This document shows positions 34,636 through 46,650 of a stretch of DNA of 64,000 nucleotides, piece by piece. The translations under genes were made by a program, and so were the position numbers. The notes below the pieces were generated by a model, which saw only the letters and a list, made by a program, of their open reading frames with translations, did no database searches and was not told the origin of the DNA. The number at the start of each line of letters is the position of its first letter. The stretch's first letter is position 1. The stretch comes from Toxorhynchites rutilus septentrionalis (Eukaryota; Arthropoda; Insecta; Diptera; Culicidae), in NCBI RefSeq assembly GCF_029784135.1, contig NC_073745.1:48050116-48114115 (forward strand). Direction: 5' to 3'.

Positions 34636-35501
34636 CCCAGGTAACCAGTAAGCACTAAAAAATGGTCTTAAATCAGCACTATATCCACATATAGAATACT
34701 GAATAAATGCTTATTACATTCTAAAAACCAATATAGGGTGGATATAATGCTAAAAAGGCGAAATATAGGGCTAAAGAGCTTCAGTTACAGCCTTAAATAA
34801 GCATTACTAAAGCTCACTCAGGGCTAGCTGAAAACGTCACTTGTGATGGCAGCCTTTACTAAGCAGTTGTTTTTTGATTCGTTTTTTTTTCTAGGAAAAA
34901 GTCATTTAGTCTATCGGTACTCGACAGAAAATGTAAATAAAAAATCATGTATTTAATGGGCCAACACAGATTTATTGCAGTCATTTTATGGATGATATTG
35001 ATATATCATTCATTTAGATTTACGGCGCACTGTTTGGAATGAGAAATAATTGTTACATGAAAATTACCTTACGAGATTCGAACCGAGGTACACTTCTGCA
35101 ACATGTATGTTTCTCTGTTGTGTCTTTGCTATCTGGACAACTGTTGATACATATGAATGAATGGAAAATAGTCCTATTTCAATAACCGCGCCTAGATACC
35201 TGCTCAAAAAGATCATGTATGTGTGGGTCTGGAAAAAATGGTAGCTTTAAATGCGCATGTAAGGCTTCTATTAATGCTTATTTTCATACGTTTTGTCCTA
35301 ATGTTTGTAAGCATTATTTGGTAGCACTCAATGCGCATATAGGGCTTTCATTAATGCTTATTTTCATTAATGTTTATATGCATTAATAATGTTGATATGA
35401 GGCCTATAAGCATAAAAAAGCGGATATACTGCCATTAGGTATTAGAGATGCTGAATTAGTGATATATTAGAGCTATACGTTAATGCTTATGGTTACTTGG
35501 G
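34636..35501. mobile_element. 866-bp TIR element with CCCAGGTAACC ends
   Basis: The left end CCCAGGTAACCAGTAAGCAC and right end (read inward) CCCAAGTAACCATAAGCATT are inverted repeats. Inside, AATGCTTA/TAAGCATT and GGGCT/ATAGGGC words recur many times in both orientations. No coding frame. A clean target duplication was not identified. A perfect TGCTCTGTTAA-C-TTAACAGAGCA palindrome lies just outside at 34558-34580. Confidence 0.6.
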
Positions 35502-35723
35502 TCACACATAAAAATATAAAAATGCCATGTATTCCAGAAACTATAAAAGATAGAAACTTAATGTCTTCGACAAAAGTTCATGTTTTAATAAGATCTAAAA
35601 CTTTGTCGAATACGCTATATCGCTATCTTGACTTTGAACAAAATTTTGTAATTTTTAGTAGTATTTTTTTTTCGAAGAGAACATGAAAAAATGGTTGTTG
35701 GAAAAACTTTTTCCCTTTTTAGT

Positions 35724-36110
35724 GTTCATTGTTCATTGTTCATTGTTCATTGTTCATTGTTCATTGTTCATTGTTCATTGTTCATTGTTCATTGTTCATT
35801 GTTCATTGTTCATTGTTCATTGTTCATTGTTCATTGTTCATTGTTCATTGTTCATTGTTCATTGTTCATTGTTCATTGTTCATTGTTCATTGTTCATTGT
35901 TCATTGTTCATTGTTCATTGTTCATTGTTCATTGTTCATTGTTCATTGTTCATTGTTCATTGTTCATTGTTCATTGTTCATTGTTCATTGTTCATTGTTC
36001 ATTGTTCATTGTTCATTGTTCATTGTTCATTGTTCATTGTTCATTGTTCATTGTTCATTGTTCATTGTTCATTGTTCATTGTTCATTGTTCATTTTTCAT
36101 TGTTCATTGT
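35724..36110 (+). repeat. tandem array of a 7-bp unit (GTTCATT), about 55 copies
   Basis: A 387-bp array of GTTCATT with one visible variant unit (TTTCATT at about 36093-36099). Because 7 is not a multiple of 3 and the + strand has no stop, all three forward frames encode the same peptide repeat FIVHCSL. This explains three overlapping open frames of 127-151 residues, none of which is a gene. The minus strand has a stop every unit set (TGA). The array replaces the inner arm segment that sister foldback copies have between the TTTCCC and TTGTAAGGGCTATTC blocks. Confidence 0.97.
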
Positions 36111-36379
36111 AAGGGCTATTCTCATTTAAATAAAATACATCTTTGAGAAAAATTAATTTAATATTTTAATTTTTTTTGTTTTGGAGTTTAATTTTTTTAT
36201 CTTTTTTTGTTTTTTTAATGAAATTTTCAAAAACTTCCTATATTTCTTCATTTGATCAAAATCTTATAGATATAATAGTTTTTAAGTAATATTTTTTTTA
36301 GAAAATAATGATTTTTTTCGTTAATTTCAAAAAGTAGTCTAATACTTCTTGAAGATTTCAAGTATGCACAATTGCTTAA

Positions 36380-36751
36380 CACTAAGCCTACCGATGTTTC
36401 ATGTATACCTATTTTTACCACAGTGAGTCAAGTGATCCTTTCTAAATAGTTAGTGAACAATGACTCGATTTATATAGTTTTGATGAGAAACGTGGTATAC
36501 CGTCTTTATCCAGTATATTTCGACTTTTTGGGATAACAATTAATAGCAAAATATTGAAATTACAATTTTTGACACGCCAAATAGCACTGTAGCAATACAA
36601 TTAATTCTGATAATCCACTATTCATTCACAAATACAACAAAATATATAAATCAATAGCAAAAAATGTTTAATGTAATGGTTTTGTATCACAACCACACAT
36701 ACAAAACTTTCTGATAGCATATAAATGATTGCAAGGGTCAAATAACCCGTG
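36380..36751. mobile_element. piggyBac-type MITE with TTAA target, 372 bp
   Basis: TTAA at 36376-36379 and 36752-36755. The tips are CACTAAGCCTACC and (read inward) CACGGGTTATTTGACC; only the first few bases match, so the inverted repeats are short or diverged. The right half is shared with 32636-32958. Non-coding. Confidence 0.65.
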
Positions 36752-36839
36752 TTAAATGACCAATGTATTTACACCCGCAAGGTTTCACAGCAATATGAGA
36801 TGGTGCTGCCAATAACCAGTCAAGTTGGCATGAAATTCA

Positions 36840-37074
36840 CCATGCGTGTGTGTGTTTTTTGATTTTGAATTATGATTTTTCAAAGATAGCATGTTTTCAG
36901 TCTTCGTTCAATATTCCTATGCGACTAGATACGACTACCATGTGCCTACATTGATTCATAGCGACTGTCTCACTTTAAAATAACATCTAAGTTCTACGTT
37001 AATAATACGGTTATGTCTAGGATGTTCTAGTAATTATTTTAGTCTGAAATTGACAATTAAATCCTCGAGCCGTG
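36840..37074. other. gene-free stretch
   Basis: A GTGTGTGTGT run near 36846 and otherwise nothing recognisable. Confidence 0.4.
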
Positions 37075-37285
37075 GCTTTATAGATCGTCCGGCGTGAATT
37101 AATCTTTGGCACATAAAAAAGCCTTGTTTCACAACTCCTGAATTCGATTTTTGGCCACTAGATTTATTTAAAAATTCGATTTGGGTAGAATTCATAGAAT
37201 AGAGAAACGACTCAGCGGAAAAATAGCTCTACCGATGAGGCCATTGATGAGATGAAGGATTATTATGAATAATTGAAGCAATGAT
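37075..37285 (+). repeat. direct repeat flanking foldback copy C, right
   Basis: Partner of 31365-31520: GCCGTGGCTTTATAGATCGT, TTTGGCAC, ATAGAGAAACGACT, CATTGATGAGATGAAGGATT and ATTATGAATAATTGAAGC in the same order, with an extra segment in the middle. Confidence 0.6.
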
Positions 37286-38800
37286 ATGTTTAGACAAAAA
37301 AAAATCATTGAACTAAACATTTTAAACTGATAGATTATTATATCGAAAATCAAACATTCTACTAATCTCAATGCCAAATATTTACCATATATTTCTCCTC
37401 GTTACTAAATGCGTATACCACTTATCAAAAGCTCGTCTAATTGAATCGTCTATCAATGTCAATAGACGCAATTTGCGATGGGCACAAACCAAACTCATTT
37501 TGGTCTCAGCCAAGCAGCCAACCGTCCCACAGGAATCGAACGAAAGAAAAAGCAAATATTATATCATAACGAGAGGTCAAACGAACACAATTTGATATGC
37601 CCAACAAGATCAAACAATAATTCGCACAGACAGCAATCACGCCGAGAGCAGATGAATGCCAAGTCCAATAGGCACGGAAGCATGAAATGACCATAGGATC
37701 ATGGTTTTTCTTTCATCATGCGATATAATATCGCCAAGATAGATACGAACAATAATTTATCCATCCGGCATATTGTAACTGACAAATGGTAATTGTATGT
37801 CAGGGCAGAAATCATATCATATCGAGAAGCCGACAATGAGATATGTTCTTTCTGCGCTGTTTGGCCGAAGTAGAACCCCACAAAACAAATTATCCTAACC
37901 TCCACACAATTAATCAAGAACTTTAATAGGCGCAGCATTACGCACGGTCTGTGCTTAGGGCCCGCAAGAAGGGACGGGAATTATTCATCCACGCACAATT
38001 AAGCTATGCACATGTTTAAAACATGACCGTACCTTATTTAATGGACGGTATTTTCCACCATTTCGTTGTGTCCACTGGTGACCGTCCCTTTGTCGGCATT
38101 AATTTGTTCGTCGCAACGTCTGTTGACATCAAGCGGCCATTAACTGGCCGCTCTGGTTTGATTAGTGCGGGGGCGACGGAGTAAAACAAGAAAAAAACCA
38201 TTTTCCCCCTCGAATACATTCGCTCATATACGCCAACCTTTTCCGCGGACGCAGAGAAAAGCGACGAACGCAGACGACGACCGCTGAAAATGCTAATTGA
38301 ATCTTCGCGAAGTTTTTCCTCTGACGCGGCATGCGCTGCCATCATTCATCGCGATGACGAACATCATATTTCCACACGGTGGCGGCGGGAAGTGGAGATA
38401 GCGTTTCCGTTTTATTGTCCCGTCCCAACCAATCATCCGTCAGTCAGTCAGTTAGGAGCACGATGCTGCGGCAAATGCTGCGCGAAAGGCAAGCGACAGA
38501 AGAAACGTTTCCGAGAAAAGGAGCACCGAGAAAAAAGTATGATTTATGAAAATTCTTCAGTTTACCCTATATATGATCGGTGATTCGAGATACAGGGAAA
38601 CCATAGCTCGCAACCAAGGGGAATGATTATGGTGGGGAGGACAGATGAAGTAAAAATGTTGGCCGAGTGATTCGTGGAAAATGAGACGATACGATTTGGC
38701 TAAAGTCTTTTCATCCGTCTAGGAACTTGGCTAGTCGATTCGGAGAAATCTCCGCGTGGCATTTGAAATTACCGCTGTAGAAAGTGATATAAAGAGACAG
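37286..38800. other. unique non-coding stretch, GC-richer to the right
   Basis: No window repeat family is present. Frames such as 38034-38345 minus and 38290-38583 plus overlap one another and show no domain. A candidate regulatory or intronic segment by composition only. Confidence 0.4.
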
Positions 38801-38897
38801 AGAATGTTTTTGTTTAATTATGGGTGAATATTGTTACTAGCTAATTACAAAAAGGTTTTTTTTCATAAATACTGTGTAAGCATTACTTGAACACTAA

Positions 38898-38928
<31 letters not shown>

Positions 38929-39120
38929 ACTAATTTCTTTTTTTTTATAATGTTATCCTGATATGGTGTTCTAAGTAACAGTATATTTGTCGAATGACGA
39001 CACAGAACAATGATGCAGATTCTTGGGTGGATTAGTGCGCGATGTGTACATTTCACCCAACAATATTGTATATCATTCATTTATCGGTGAATTTTAGTTG
39101 TGCTATCAATTGAATGTTTT
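38801..39120. other. AT-rich stretch with an (AAAT)n microsatellite
   Basis: A run of AAAT/AATA units lies at 38897-38930. No gene seen. Confidence 0.6.
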
Positions 39121-40503
39121 AGTGATATTTTGTGAACATTAGTGGCAGAAAGAACATTCCAGGCAACCCAATATTTTCCGTTTCTCCGTCTCCAATAATA
39201 ATGCTCTTCAAAGCTTCAGGGACAAAATAATTCAATTTATTTTCGTCTCTCGCCAAATTAGAATGCCCATCGTTTTTATCGCAAAGGTTGGATCGCCTGA
39301 CTTCAGCGAAAAATTACAGCCACGAGCGTGAATTTACTCGTATTAAACTACCTTGTATCTCTCACGGGCATTCCTGTAACTAATTCATGGTCTGCTATTA
39401 ATGTGAAATAATCCTCCAATTAAACTAGACGTTCGCATACCTGCGAAGGTCCTATAAATTTGCCCCTACTGTCGACATCGCTCTGACAAGGCCAATTACT
39501 TGCTCGTTATCGGACAGTAGTAGCTTCCAGCGCTTATTATGGCATCCGAAAATGATGCCTTCGATCTGATTAATTGGCAGCCCCATTCCTCCAAATTACC
39601 AGGTTCCTCTCTCTTTCTCGCACTGTTTCGATAGAACAGATTGATTTTATCAATCTACATTCGGTCTACCCGAAGTATCGGAGGCTCAGTAATTTTCACA
39701 CAGACTTGGCGGAACACACCGAACAAAGATCCATTTTTCTTTTCCTCAAGCAATAAACCCCCTCTCCTCCTCGTCCATCTTGGTGCGATACTCCTGTTCG
39801 ACTAGAAAGTGCATTTACACGTCAAATCGTTTGATAAATCTCTGCCCTAATTCGGTTCTTTCATCAGGTTAATTTCAGCTTCTTCTCCCGGACGACGACC
39901 AAAACAGACCGAAATACGTCCTGCGGGGCGTCCTTCATCGAATAACATACGAAAAAATAGACGTGTCCTAAGTTGGAGTGCATAGAAAACTTCCTTGGAG
40001 TTTAATCACGTCGAATGATGACCGCAATAATCCTGGAACAGTTGAGGGACGCACACTTTTTTCTACAAAAATCCCTTTTCCAACCCAACGCAACACAAAA
40101 TCCAGCGAATCGAACAATCAAAGAGGCAGAAACGATACACACTAAAGAGAAGCACCGCATAAAACCAATCGATTGATACAGTTGGAGTCTGGAAGCGATC
40201 GATTCGAAGAGGGGAAACAATTTCAAGACCGAGAGAAAACGAGCGAGACGTATACACTTTTATTCGACTTTCGTGCCTCAAGTAAAATCAGGTTAGCAGA
40301 AAGTGGGTCGCTTTCTTTCGCCATCGGGAAGGGGACGACTGTAGTCAATTTTCCGAGCGACCCCCCTCCCCACTATGCACAAAACTGTTCACGATAGTGA
40401 TTAATGAAAAATATCGTTTGTCTAAGCAGCATTGGAGGCTCTTGACGCTGCCCGGTCATGCAAACGATGACTTTTGCCGATTGCTTTTGCTTCGAACGAG
40501 TGC
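39121..40503. other. GC-richer unique non-coding stretch up to the gap
   Basis: No repeat family is recognised and no frame has a domain. It includes many TAATTA/CAATTA words of the homeodomain-site kind, which are too common in AT-rich DNA to interpret alone. Confidence 0.4.
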
Positions 40504-41003
40504 NNNNNNNNNNNNNNNNNNNNNNNNNNNNNNNNNNNNNNNNNNNNNNNNNNNNNNNNNNNNNNNNNNNNNNNNNNNNNNNNNNNNNNNNNNNNNNNNN
40601 NNNNNNNNNNNNNNNNNNNNNNNNNNNNNNNNNNNNNNNNNNNNNNNNNNNNNNNNNNNNNNNNNNNNNNNNNNNNNNNNNNNNNNNNNNNNNNNNNNNN
40701 NNNNNNNNNNNNNNNNNNNNNNNNNNNNNNNNNNNNNNNNNNNNNNNNNNNNNNNNNNNNNNNNNNNNNNNNNNNNNNNNNNNNNNNNNNNNNNNNNNNN
40801 NNNNNNNNNNNNNNNNNNNNNNNNNNNNNNNNNNNNNNNNNNNNNNNNNNNNNNNNNNNNNNNNNNNNNNNNNNNNNNNNNNNNNNNNNNNNNNNNNNNN
40901 NNNNNNNNNNNNNNNNNNNNNNNNNNNNNNNNNNNNNNNNNNNNNNNNNNNNNNNNNNNNNNNNNNNNNNNNNNNNNNNNNNNNNNNNNNNNNNNNNNNN
41001 NNN
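40504..41003. other. assembly gap, exactly 500 N
   Basis: A run of 500 N, a conventional placeholder, so true length is unknown. Open frames spanning it are artefacts. Confidence 1.
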
Positions 41004-41200
41004 CTCTCTCTCTCTCTTTCTCTTTCTCTTTCTCTTTCTCTTTCTCTTTCTCTTTCTCGTTTCTCTTTCTCTTTCTCTTTCTCTTCTTCTCTCTTTCTCT
41101 TTCTCTTTTCTCTTTCTCTTTCTCTTTCTCTTTCTCTTTCTCTTTTCTCTTTCTCTTTCTCTTTCTCTTTCTCTTTCTCTTTCTCTTTCTCTTTCTCTTT
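41004..41200 (+). repeat. CT-rich microsatellite, mostly (CTCTTT)n
   Basis: A pyrimidine-only tract of CTCTCT and CTCTTT units touching the gap. It very likely continues into the gap and caused it. It gives spurious SLSLS/FSFSF frames on one strand and EKEKE/RKRKR on the other. A second short CT tract lies at about 41281-41335. Confidence 0.97.
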
Positions 41201-43630
41201 ATGGAAAAAGACATTCGAAGAACTTAAGGACTAAGAACTTAACTGAAATTGTGCTTTATTCCTCTAATGAAATCATGTAATTTCTCTTTCAGTCTCTTCC
41301 TTTCTTTTTCTCTCTCTCTCTCTCTATCTCTCTCCAAAACATCAACAGAGATACATATGTTTAGTTAAAGGCGAATGAATTGAAAAGTTTATTATATTCT
41401 CTATAATTCAAAACAGTCCCTGGTTATAATCATAAATTAACAGTCCTTGGTGTAGTCCAGCCTCTTTCCGGGGCATGTCCCACGACATTCCCCACCCGTC
41501 TTTTTGACATGGGACTATCTCACGCTAACTAAAGTTTGGTCGAACCTGACTAAAGGAAAAGGGATGTCATTTGATATGTTTTTGCGTTTTTTCCTTATTT
41601 TGTTATCCTATACAATATTTTCCATTAGAACGGGTGACTTCCTTACCCAGCCAGGCCTTTATCCTGCGTAAACCAATTTGAACCTTCCCGCAACACCCTC
41701 TTTAAGCGTGGCGATGGAACATGATAACAAATACGGTTACCAGCAGTACTGGGAAGAAAATGATGAGTGAAAACGAAACGAAAACGTAACGTTTGTACGT
41801 TATTTTTAGACAATATCCTACTTCAGGCGACCAAATTGTAACTGAAACAGACTTTATTCCGTGGCCCTGAGTTTTCTCCAACAACGTTAAGAGAACGTTA
41901 GTGCCATATAAGCAAAACGCTGTATTTGAAAATATTGCTTGATTTAGTTTATACTTTGCATTGAAAAACACTGAATAAAGGAATGTGGTTCAAGTGAAAA
42001 TTGTAATTGATGAGGCGTGGAGTTCATTTGGGTTTGGGAATTGATGGAGTGCGTAATTAATTTGAGTTTGCGACAAACAGTGATGGGAACGTAAGGTTCC
42101 TATTACAGTTGCAACGAGTGGGAGAGATAAATAGTCCGCTCTGTTTTTATTTGGCAGTCATCCAGCTAGCAATCAGTCGGCCGCGTCGGTGGTGACATCC
42201 GAGTGGTCTTTCTCAAGACCAGCAGATGAGAGTTTTGTTTCTGTTTTTTCCCAATTTAGGCTTTTTCAAGGTTAGGAGGCGAACTCATCAGTTTAGTCAC
42301 ATCAACTTCGACATAGAGCGAATGAGAGGTTAAGAAGAATATGAACTTACAGAACCGGTCGTATATTATGGAGTGTTAACCGTAGCGGAATTTTCTCGTT
42401 CTCGTTTGTGTCATGATTCGCAACAAAAAATCTTGTATTTGAACAAACGAGAGTGAGTTATTCAATGAAACGTTCAATCGGCAAACACTGCTCCTAATAG
42501 ATCAGACCGAATCAGCGGTTCAAAAGGAACGAATCTTCGAAAATTGGTATATTTGGTGTCGACGGAGAATACTGAATATACCGTTCTGTCTCATATTCCG
42601 GCCAAACACTATTTAAATACTAACTACTACGAACTATTCCAAAAACTATTTAAATACTAATTCGAATGAAGATTTATGCATAAAATATCGTTTGTTCATA
42701 CATTTATAGTAGATTCTTTCTTTTTCTACCATTTAACATGAAAACAGCAAACAAATTAGTTAGAACAACTACAAAAACTGAGAAATTCACGATGCTTGTT
42801 TTTTTTAAGTAATTTGCCAAACGCAAACATTTTACCACTTGCTTTTACAGTCAGTTTTTTTGCAAATGCAAATGCTGTAATAGATTTTCTTCCGGCATTA
42901 TAATAATGACTTTCAACACTCTCTCTGCAAAACTGTTCTCGACAAACTCTCTGCAAAACTCGACAAAAGAGCAGGCGATACAAAAGCTTTTTCTCTCTCA
43001 GCAATGCGAGAAGTGTAAGAATGAAAGAAACACATAATTAAAATTATTATATTATAATAGGTGCGTATCAATATTTCCAAACGATTGATCCAAACACCTT
43101 CATGCTCCATCAAGTAATAGACGTTTAAAGTCTTCTATTTTATTTGCTAAATGTTTAAAACTGCTGCTAAATAATACAAATTTTTAACTTTCAATGAACA
43201 TCAGTTGGACATCGATACGTTCAAAATACGTCTAACGTAAGAATAGTATGCATATAATATGGAATTAGTGCTCTGTATTACAATGCTTCGTCACATATAG
43301 TGAAAGCAGTCCGCAATAAGCTCAAACCATTCAGCTGGAAAATTCTACCCCATGTAGCTTACTTACTGTAGCTCCTTGAAATTATCACAAAATTATCAAA
43401 AAAAAATATTAATTATCATTAAATTAACGTATTCCAAAGTTAACGTAAAAAAATAAAAGAAAACTCCAAATTGCAAATTTAATACCCAATGGATATGGTA
43501 TCAAAACTAACATGACAGTATTTTGAATAATGCTAAATCACGCAGATTGACCACTTACATTTCTTACATTTATGAAGAACCTATCTGATTTTATTTTTTG
43601 TTGTTATCATTCATTTATTTACAATAAGGC
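41201..43630. other. gene-free stretch
   Basis: No coding frame with a domain. A GC-richer patch at about 42110-42310 has initiator-like TCAGTC words but no TATA box or downstream frame. The rest is AT-rich. Confidence 0.4.
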
Positions 43631-43904
43631 TTCTTCTTCTTCTTCAATGGCACTAACGTTCCTAGAGGAACTTCGCCGTCTCAACGTAGTATTACTTGCG
43701 TCATTTTTATTAGTACTTAGTTGAGATTTCTATGCCAAATAACACGCCTTGAATGCATTCTGAGTGGCAAGCTCTAGAATACGCGTGATCACAGTGCAAG
43801 TCGGAGGAAATTTCTTTGACGAATATTTCCCCTGACCAGAACGGGAATCGAACCCGAACACCCGGCATGTTAGTTATGACGCTAACCACTCGGCCACGGG
43901 AGCA
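43631..43904 (-). mobile_element. tRNA-derived SINE, family 2, copy a
   Basis: Read on the minus strand it starts TGCTCCCGTGGCCGAGTGGT, a tRNA-like head with box A (GGCCGAGTGG) and box B (GGTTCGATTCC) about 40 nt apart. A body of about 190 bp follows and ends in a (GAA)n tail. The 48509-48780 copy is nearly identical and in the opposite orientation. The head folds like a tRNA but the body and tail make it a SINE, not a tRNA gene. No clear target duplication. Confidence 0.85.
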
Positions 43905-44580
43905 CTGATACAAGCTTTCATAATTTCGTTCAATATCTGAAATGTCTCACATCACTTGAATGTGTGAATGTGAAGAATTACCGTTCCCATACAATTAGAA
44001 GGATTTCATGTAAGTTATGAATCACAGAATGCCACGAAATCGTTTTATATTTGTTCAAAATTTGTAAATTTCTTCATTGTGCCGTGATTTGAAATCAGGA
44101 CACTTTTTTATTCATGATTTGAATTATGAACGCTTGCTTTAAATTCTGGACACATTTAGTCAGCAGCATTTCTTTGAGAGAAATGAGTTATTGATTTTTG
44201 TAGAGCTTATTCTTTCATTGTTATTCTATTAAAATCTTTAAACCAAACAATGAACAAAATTTATAAACACAAATATTTGTGTTAATTAAACAATATTTGT
44301 ATTGTTTTTGGACATTTTTGTCAACACATAGGTACTATGTGTGACACTACACTAAATTAATACAATAGTAACTATCAGTCACAATCAATCGACATGCAAA
44401 AGATGTTATGGTATTGGTACGATATTGAATATGATGAAAGAGTGTCCGGATTCAAAAGCATTACGGCACTATTTTCACTCATAAAGCTTGTGAAAGTGTT
44501 TCTCAAATGTAGTCAAACGTTCCACACAAACTTTCCACAATTAAACCATACTATCGCAGTTTCTTCACTAGTCAGAAGTT
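43905..44580. other. AT-rich gene-free stretch
   Basis: Nothing recognisable. Confidence 0.4.
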
Positions 44581-46030
44581 AATAGCCCATACCCCTCGCT
44601 AATAAACGCAATAAGAAGAATGCCACACTTGAGCCATCCGGGGTGTTGTGGATATGAGTAAGTGGTGGGTATCCATCTTGGAATCCCACCCGCACGGATG
44701 CAGCACACAGATGTTATGACCAAACGGCACCGAATCCAGTGGCAGCCCGTCTATCTACTCACAACTGTCACTTTACGCCCCTTTTCCCACACAGTCTTAA
44801 ACATCCCTTAGGTGCAAATCCAGCCTGGAGGAGCAGCGCTGGGGTTGCTTCCGTGTATTTGTTCAGACGGAAATACGTACCTGATGTTACCATATGGGTC
44901 GAGCAAAAGGGGGAACGGGGTGGCGGATGGTGAAGGTGGTAAGCCTCTGACAGCACAGCATCAACATTCGGGGAAGAGACAAGCCGTTTGCATGGCTGAG
45001 TAACAACAGCATCTCTCGTAATCTAATTCCTGTTGACTATTTTCCGGAGCGGTGATGCGAAAGTAGCATGGGAGGGCGTGAGTGGGGCATCAGAGCACGG
45101 AATGCGGGATGGCCAAACATCACAAGTCAGTACGTGAAAGCGTGGAGCGTAGGTACTGTTACATTTTGCACATGATTGATATCGAAAATTCGATTTGACT
45201 CGCTTCCTGCTACATCCTTTCGGAAGGATGAACGCAGACTCAGATTCGATATTCATGCAGAGGGAAGTGCTGCGGAAAATAGATTATTTTTTTCCTGCGC
45301 CAGCTGGTTTGGGGGTTGTTGATAAAAGTTGGGAATGTTCGGTTATGTTTCGATGTCTCCTGTGGAATGAGTCGTCGCCGGCTAAGATGTGCAAACGGAT
45401 ATTATTGGGGGAAAAGATTCTTATTTTGATAGCATTCCCATCATCTTAAAAGAAGAATGGCCACGATAAATGGATTCTATAAATGGACCTTCACAATGGT
45501 TGTGCAATTGGAAAATAAGCAACTGACAATAATAGATGCACACCCAAATAAAATGGTTTCTAAGCGCTGATTCAACGGAGTTATTCCTACCAGCTGAACC
45601 AATTTTTTTACTCCAGCTTCCAGCGTTTTCACTTCAGTCAGTGTCACAAAGTTCGAACGACTTTCCGCACCCCCTATCGCGGAATTGCATTATCCTGAAG
45701 CAGAAGAAAAGCGTTCCTTTTGGTGCCTTTTTTTTTGTTCTACGGCTACATCATCATCGTTTGTCCGGGTGAAATTACAGCCATCGTACATCTTTTCCAG
45801 TTCCCAATGACAGGGCGAAGTGCAGTCAGAATCTCGGCTGGTTTAGTTGAGACGCCTCGGGAAATGGAGAACTGTAAACAATTTATCTCGCTGTTGACCT
45901 TCACCTGGGTGGAACTCTGCCAGGAATACACTTCGTTCGCTTCCCGGCTGTTGGTGCTGACAAAGCTGGTTGCAAAGGCAAGTTGTTTTTATCTCCTCGG
46001 ATCACAATTTTCTTGCTAACGGTGCTACAA
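44581..46030. other. GC-richer unique non-coding stretch
   Basis: Free of the window's repeats. Many short frames on both strands (44739-45003, 45195-45449, 45720-46146), none with a domain. A candidate regulatory or intronic segment. Confidence 0.4.
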
Positions 46031-46282
46031 TTGCCTGTAAAATGTATCCTCTTCAACGATAGTTTTGGGTATGATTTTATGCAAGAAATTTTCGATAATT
46101 TCAAAATACAGGGTAATTTTTTGATTCCGGATTCTAAATGAATCATGCTCTAATCAACAACACGAAGGGAAACATCATGAGAAAGGCTGGTTTCGTCTTC
46201 TAATTGAAATTATTCATTAACTTTACTAAAACAGCAACACAATAATGTGTTCTAGGTTACGTTTGTGAGTTCTTCATTATGC
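46031..46282. other. gene-free stretch
   Basis: Nothing recognisable. Confidence 0.4.
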
Positions 46283-46358
46283 TTCGATATAACGTACAAT
46301 TCGACACAACGTACAATTTTGAAAGTGAAATGTACGTTATATCGAAGTTACCCTGTAT
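46283..46358. mobile_element. pogo-like MITE fragment with TTCGATATAACGTAC repeats
   Basis: The right tip, read inward, is CAGGGTAACTTCGATATAAC, followed by TA on the outside. The left side begins CTTCGATATAACGTACAATT but lacks the CAGGGTAA tip. The inverted repeats face each other over about 75 bp. Confidence 0.55.
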
Positions 46359-46550
46359 TAACGTTTTAAAAGATTGTAGCGCTTTGTCTTAGGTTCTTTT
46401 GGATGTTTCTAATGTTATATAGTCACAAAGAATCATAAAAATACAAGCTGTAATACAAGCAAGTAATTCCATATATTGTGCTCTTGACAATAGGAAGGTT
46501 GTTATTGTTAAAAAATCAACATCGAGAATGACGTTTTGCACCCAGTGTTG

Positions 46551-46650
46551 CCACATTTTCATCTGTACCAGAAGGGGAAAAAAATTTCTCATCTGTACTT
46601 TCTCTTCAAATAATCTGTACCAAAATTCTGTATCATCGAAAATATTCATT
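46551..46650 (+). mobile_element. solo left end of the hAT family seen at 32220
   Basis: CAGTGTTGCCACATTTTCAT, then CTGTACCAGAAGGGG and ATCTGTACTTTCTCTTCAAA, parallel 32220-32330. No right end follows, so this is a truncated fragment. Confidence 0.7.

Larger units (their letters stand above)
31524..36839. mobile_element. foldback family copy C, 5.3 kb with several nested insertions
   Basis: The left end ACGAATTTCATTCCAATTTG continues GTTGGCAGTACCATCTCAGA. The right end mirrors it (GAGATGGTGCTGCCAATAAC, CAAGTTGGCATGAAATTC). Arms of alternating A- and T-rich blocks and repeated TTTCCAACAAGTC/GACTTGTTGGAAA segments lie within. Inserted in it are a hAT element (32220-33607), a small TIR element (33631-33867), an 866-bp TIR element (34636-35501), a 7-bp satellite array (35724-36110) and a TTAA MITE (36380-36751). 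Confidence 0.7.

Noticed and set aside
35724..36110. CRISPR-like or telomeric array
   Set aside because: No spacers between units, and the 7-bp unit is not a known insect telomere repeat; it is a plain tandem satellite.
35683..36146. Three overlapping forward frames of 127-151 residues
   Set aside because: All read the same FIVHCSL repeat from a 7-bp satellite, a consequence of unit length, not a protein.
40397..41280. Long frames across the N gap (252-276 residues)
   Set aside because: Mostly unknown bases plus CT microsatellite; artefacts.
43710..43913. Possible tRNA gene or small protein
   Set aside because: The tRNA-like head is part of a repeated SINE with a long body and (GAA)n tail, found again at 48509.
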